Assembly (NCBI GenBank): GCA_902812415.1
Contig: CADDZJ010000034.1
Span: 1 to 38,034 of the forward strand
DNA length: 38,034 bases
Direction of reading: 5' to 3'
From: Acidobacteriota bacterium
GTDB taxonomy: Bacteria > Acidobacteriota > Terriglobia > UBA7540
The position numbers were made by a program, and so were the translations under genes. The stretch's first letter is position 1. Every line of letters begins with the position of its first letter. This document shows positions 34,432 to 38,034 of this stretch, in pieces. The notes under the pieces are model-generated. The model ran no database searches and was not told the origin of the DNA. It was given only the letters and a program-made list of their open reading frames with translations.

Positions 34432-35645
34432 TTCCGTCGGACCGGCAACGTGCGCTGAAGGACCTTCTCTGAGACCAGGAGCGTCGAGCCGCGCGCCCAG
34501 TCAATTTCACTTAACTCTGAAAGCTCAATCGACACCTGGTTAGCGGGATTGGGCATCGCCCGTTCCTGGACCAGGCGCTGGATCGAGGGCAGCAGCCATC
34601 GCCCAATCCCCTGAATCAATCCGCCACCCAGGATAATCAATTCCGGATTCAACAGATTGATGAGGCTCGTCACGCCTGTGGCGACGTGCAGGCTGGTTTC
34701 AGAAAGCAGCCCCAGGGAGAATCGGTCGTTGGCTTCAGCCGCCCGGGCGATCGAGTCCAGATTCAACTGTCCGCCATTCTCGCGGGCAATGCGATACAAC
34801 TGGCTGCTTAATCCGGTTGCCAGCGCTTCTTCGGCCCGGTGGATAAGGGTTGAAGCGGAGACCATCACTTCCAGGCAGCCGCGATTGCCACACGAGCACA
34901 GCGGCCCGCGCTCGTCAATCGTGGTATGACCGAATTCCCCCGCGAAGCCTCCCGTACCCGTGTAGAGTTGCCCGTTCAGGAAAAGCGCGGCGCCGGTTCC
35001 CGCTCCCAAGGCAAGATAAATGAATTCTTTCGCGTTCTGCGCTTTGCCAAAGCGCTTTTCAGCCAGGGCCATCGTCCTGGGCGTGTCATCCACTTCGACC
35101 AGAGTTTTAAAGCTCCGCTCAACGATGCTCTTGACGGGCACGTCCGTCCAGGAAGGGACTTTGGGCCATGACAATGTAATTCCCTTTTCGCGATCCAGGA
35201 CGCCGGCGATTCCGATGCCGATACCTGAGAGTTTTTCAGGCTTCACACGGGCCTGCCGGAGAAGCTCCTGAATAAGGCTCAGCATATGTTGCAGAGCCAC
35301 TTCCGGCCCTTTGTCCACCTGGCTCTTGTCGATCCGGTGAGCCAGGACGTCGCCGCTCAGGTTGGTGATCACAGCGCGGAGATTGATCGTACCCATGTGG
35401 ATGCCCACCAGCCGCCCGATATCGGGATTGATGGCGAGCAACGTGGGAGGCCGACCGCCGGAGGAGACTCCAGCGCCCACCTCAACGACCAGTCCCTCCT
35501 TGAGAAGGCGTTCGGCCAGCTTCGAGACCAGGAAGGTGCTGTAGCCGGCGTAATCCGCAAGCTGGCTCCGTGAAATGCGCCCGTGGGTATAAATCAGCGA
35601 GAGAAGCCGAAGCAGGTGTGAGCGCAGCGACTTGATCTTAGGCAT
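34425..35645 (-). CDS. ROK-family transcriptional repressor (NagC/XylR type)
   Basis: This 406-residue protein has an N-terminal winged helix-turn-helix (about residues 8-60: ISRSQLADYAGYSTFLVSKL). A ROK sugar-kinase-like sensor domain follows. It carries the zinc motif CSCGNRGCLE and GHTTID upstream of it, and the nucleotide-type GAGTGAALF. Such proteins release DNA when a sugar binds. It lies directly upstream of, and co-directional with, the locus whose promoter contains a palindrome, so it is the likely regulator. The sugar inducer is unknown. Confidence 0.93.
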   Translation of the reverse strand: MPKIKSLRSHLLRLLSLIYTHGRISRSQLADYAGYSTFLVSKLAERLLKEGLVVEVGAGVSSGGRPPTLLAINPDIGRLVGIHMGTINLRAVITNLSGDVLAHRIDKSQVDKGPEVALQHMLSLIQELLRQARVKPEKLSGIGIGIAGVLDREKGITLSWPKVPSWTDVPVKSIVERSFKTLVEVDDTPRTMALAEKRFGKAQNAKEFIYLALGAGTGAALFLNGQLYTGTGGFAGEFGHTTIDERGPLCSCGNRGCLEVMVSASTLIHRAEEALATGLSSQLYRIARENGGQLNLDSIARAAEANDRFSLGLLSETSLHVATGVTSLINLLNPELIILGGGLIQGIGRWLLPSIQRLVQERAMPNPANQVSIELSELSEIDWARGSTLLVSEKVLQRTLPVRRKV

Positions 35646-35685
35646 GCCAACGCCTTTCAGCGGTTGATTCCTGATTCAAAATCGA

Positions 35686-35695
35686 GAAACGTTTC
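35686..35695. promoter_or_regulatory. GAAACGTTTC palindrome upstream of the ROK gene
   Basis: A perfect 10-bp palindrome lies 41 bp upstream of the ROK start. The central CG resembles operators of LacI-type regulators. It may control the ROK gene, but 10-bp palindromes can occur by chance. Confidence 0.3.
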
Positions 35696-35769
35696 CCTTC
35701 TCCCCTTGGCTCTCTGGATTTCCGCGCGCTTCACCCTTAATCTTACGCGGCGAGGGGGATTCCCTGAAG

Positions 35770-37980
35770 TCAAGGACCGGCAAGGTGGGGTTGCGCGACG
35801 CCAGCATTGCGATTAATCGTTGCCACGATCGTCGAGGGTGACTGCGAGCGGAACGTAAAAACTTTGCCGTTTCGGAGACGAACGTAGAAGTCTCCGTGGA
35901 GATCGGTTCCCCAATTAATGCCTTGGAGGGGAGACTGAAACGAATCCTTGCTATTGCTGGCGTGGTAGGCGATGGCGTCCTTTGTGACCACCAGCGTTCC
36001 CTGACAGGAGCCAAATTTGTGCAGGTGAGTCACTCTGAAGCTGGCGGCCTGTGCCGCCGTTGGCGCGCTTGACCCTGCAGCGGTCGCCGAGCCAAGGCTG
36101 TTTGGAGTTGCAATCACCGAAGGATGCGGGCCTTCCGCGCCCTCGGCCTTGGCGGTCACGAATGCCGTCCCTCCGGGCGAAACATTGATGCTGTACTGGT
36201 AGCCCGGAAAGCCTGGGTATCCCAGCCGAAGCTGGTGCGTTCCTGCCGCAACGTTCCTCACCACAATCTGCCCGGAATTATTGACGGTGCCCGCTTCTTT
36301 GCCGTCGATGTAAAGGATGGCGCCCGGCGAACTCGTCAGCACCAGGTCGCCTGACGGGCCGGAGGTTTCGACGGGCGCGGGGACTGAAGCCGTGCTCCTG
36401 GTTTGAGCTGGCTGAGCGGGTTGCGGTGATGCGGGTGGGGGAGAGGACTTGGCCAGAAGCTTCTGGGTCTCCGCTTTCTGGGTTTTTGGAGCCTTGGTGG
36501 CTGGGGATTGGGCTTCGGTCTTGCGTGAAATCGTTTTTGCGCCTGGCGTTTCAGTCAAAGTACTCTCGGCGGGTTTTTCAGAAGCGACGCTCGGGCTCGT
36601 TGAAGGCAGAGAAGCAGCGGGCGATTGCGCGGGCGGTTGGCCCGTCGAGTTTGGCAAACTAGCCGAATTTGCTGAGCTTGTCGAATTGGAGTTGGCTGAA
36701 GCGGCCGCGGCAGTGGTGGAATGGTGGACCTTGTAGTGCCACACCGCGAATCCACCGACCGCCGCCAACGTCACTACCAGCAAGGCCACAACCCATCTGA
36801 GACCCCTGGCGCTTGCGGCTTGGGGTGCTGAGGCTACCGCTGGCGTCGCCGCAGTCGTCGGAGCCGTTGATGCCTGAGACGGAAACGCCTGGGTTCCGGG
36901 CGTGGGTCCGGCAGCAGGCGACCGCAGGGTGGGGACGCCGCCTGCGCCTAAAACCTGCGTGGCTCCCACTTCGGCCGGAGCGGCCTGAGCCGCCAGGCCT
37001 GCAGCGTCCCCGGCTTTTGCCCCGTCATTCAGGACACCGTTCAATTCTTCGATCAGGGCCCTGCCGGTCGCCGGGCGGAGTTCCGGCTTCTTCTCCAGGC
37101 ACTTCATCACGATTCCGGCGAGGGCAGGCGAAATCTGCAAATCGGGCCTCGCCTCGAGAATGGGCCGAGGCGGCGTGTTGATGTGCGCCATCAGCAATTC
37201 CATTGTGGTGTCAGCCTTGAAAGGCAGCTCCCCAGTCAGCATCTGGTACATGACGACGCCCAGCGAGTAAAGGTCGCTGCGGCCGTCGAGCTCACCGCTG
37301 CGCCTCCCCATCGCCTGCTCGGGCGACATATACTGAGGCGTCCCGATGACCACTCCCGTGCCGGTCAGCGTCATCTCTCCGGTTTCCGCAAGGTGAGCTT
37401 CCCGAAACTTGGCAATCCCAAAATCCAGGACCTTGGCTTGCTCTCCTTTTGGCGTCTGGACGAGCACAATGTTCGCCGGCTTGATATCCCGATGAATCAT
37501 CCCCAGGTGATGCGCCGCGTCCAGCGCAGAGGCTACTTGTTTCACAATCGAACAGACCACAGGAACCGGCAACGGGCCGCGCGCCTGAATCCGGTTTTTC
37601 AGGCTCTCCCCTTCGATGAATTCCATCACCATAAACGGACGGCCATCTTCCGATTCATCGATATCGTCCACGCGCACGGCGTTCGGATGGTCGAGCTTGC
37701 GCGCGATCACAGCCTCTTGCTTGAAGCGCTTCACGAACAGCTCATCACTCAGCAGTTCCGGGTTGATCACTTTGAGCGCGCGCAACTCGCCAAACAGCAC
37801 GTGATAGGCTTTGTAAACCGCGCCCATCCCCCCTTGACCCACCTTCGAGAGAATGCGGTACTTTCCGCGAATGATGGCGCCTTCAGACCAGGCTCCCGCT
37901 TCGACAAGAGGCGTTCCATCACGCGGGCAATGGCTGTAATCGTTGGGATAGGTTGCGCGGCAGGCGGTGCAGCTTTTCAT
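35770..37980 (-). CDS. membrane Ser/Thr protein kinase with zinc ribbon and PEGA domain
   Basis: This 736-residue protein begins with a small zinc-ribbon-like segment (CTAC at residues 4-7, then CPRDG). A kinase domain follows at about 40-315: GQGGMGAVY, K70, E89, HRDIKPAN (D165), DFG (D187) and SPE (E221). After a linker comes one membrane helix (about 394-414). A Ser/Pro/Thr-rich stalk and an extracellular PEGA domain (about 543-612) follow. The last ~90 residues form an unrecognised beta-rich domain (ASFRVTHLHKFGSCQGTLVV to the end). ATG 37980 has GAGGGG upstream. It probably senses envelope conditions; its substrates are unknown. Confidence 0.93.
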   Translation of the reverse strand: MKSCTACRATYPNDYSHCPRDGTPLVEAGAWSEGAIIRGKYRILSKVGQGGMGAVYKAYHVLFGELRALKVINPELLSDELFVKRFKQEAVIARKLDHPNAVRVDDIDESEDGRPFMVMEFIEGESLKNRIQARGPLPVPVVCSIVKQVASALDAAHHLGMIHRDIKPANIVLVQTPKGEQAKVLDFGIAKFREAHLAETGEMTLTGTGVVIGTPQYMSPEQAMGRRSGELDGRSDLYSLGVVMYQMLTGELPFKADTTMELLMAHINTPPRPILEARPDLQISPALAGIVMKCLEKKPELRPATGRALIEELNGVLNDGAKAGDAAGLAAQAAPAEVGATQVLGAGGVPTLRSPAAGPTPGTQAFPSQASTAPTTAATPAVASAPQAASARGLRWVVALLVVTLAAVGGFAVWHYKVHHSTTAAAASANSNSTSSANSASLPNSTGQPPAQSPAASLPSTSPSVASEKPAESTLTETPGAKTISRKTEAQSPATKAPKTQKAETQKLLAKSSPPPASPQPAQPAQTRSTASVPAPVETSGPSGDLVLTSSPGAILYIDGKEAGTVNNSGQIVVRNVAAGTHQLRLGYPGFPGYQYSINVSPGGTAFVTAKAEGAEGPHPSVIATPNSLGSATAAGSSAPTAAQAASFRVTHLHKFGSCQGTLVVTKDAIAYHASNSKDSFQSPLQGINWGTDLHGDFYVRLRNGKVFTFRSQSPSTIVATINRNAGVAQPHLAGP

Positions 37981-38034
37981 TACCCCTCAAGACCCCGCTA
38001 ACGACTTGCTGAAGTATAGCACGAGAGATCGCCT

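Noticed and set aside
1-38034. CRISPR array or defence system
   Set aside because: No regularly spaced direct repeats and no Cas, restriction or toxin-antitoxin genes were seen; repeats present are isolated copies.

Overview
The window looks like a chromosomal segment of an acidobacterium (Acidobacteriota). This is inferred from gene content: an Oar-like TonB-dependent receptor with an N-terminal carboxypeptidase-regulatory domain and no SusD partner, a DUF2934 protein, lmo0937-type and DUF1328 membrane peptides, a zinc-ribbon/PEGA Ser/Thr kinase, and many short GC-rich dispersed repeats between genes. I see no phage genes, transposase, CRISPR array, tRNA or rRNA gene.

Layout. 1-3.5 kb: an AT-rich repeat copy and a long inverted repeat, a secreted GH10 xylanase (minus), and a short MetE-like methyltransferase (plus) bracketed by two direct copies of a ~100-bp hairpin repeat. 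3.5-4.6 kb: a single-domain response regulator and a DUF2934 protein with a possible Hsp20-like C-terminus. 4.7-10.2 kb (minus): malQ, treZ and an AsmA-like membrane-anchored protein, a compact glucan/trehalose operon. 10.3-13.7 kb: an exported BON protein, a zinc phospholipase C-like protein, and three small membrane or stress proteins. 14.2-16 kb: two similar NarL/LuxR-type regulators facing each other, with a small basic ORF and a miniature inverted-repeat element between them. 16.4-19.2 kb: a VTT/DedA-like membrane protein, a SYLF protein, a hairpin-rich intergenic stretch, a second copy of the AT-rich repeat, and a small anchored protein. 19.3-21.7 kb: an acyl-CoA carboxylase beta subunit and a creatininase-family amidohydrolase.

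21.8-35.6 kb (all minus) reads as one carbohydrate-utilisation locus. In transcription order it has a ROK repressor, a zinc alcohol dehydrogenase, a TonB-dependent receptor, a TPR lipoprotein-like or secreted protein, a ~1,110-residue Tat-exported (alpha/alpha)6-barrel glycosidase-like enzyme, a DMT-family transporter, a PIG-L deacetylase and an enolase-superfamily dehydratase/racemase. Upstream of the dehydrogenase is a promoter with a perfect -35 box and a 17-bp spacer largely filled by a perfect 16-bp palindrome, the arrangement expected of a repressor operator. The inferred flow is uptake by the receptor, periplasmic cleavage by the Tat enzyme, inner-membrane transport, then cytoplasmic deacetylation, oxidation and dehydration. 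The substrate is not identifiable from the sequence alone.

The window ends with a eukaryotic-type Ser/Thr kinase (35.8-38.0 kb, minus). At least five kinds of dispersed or inverted-repeat element fill the intergenic space; several have terminal inverted repeats or changes that preserve a hairpin.
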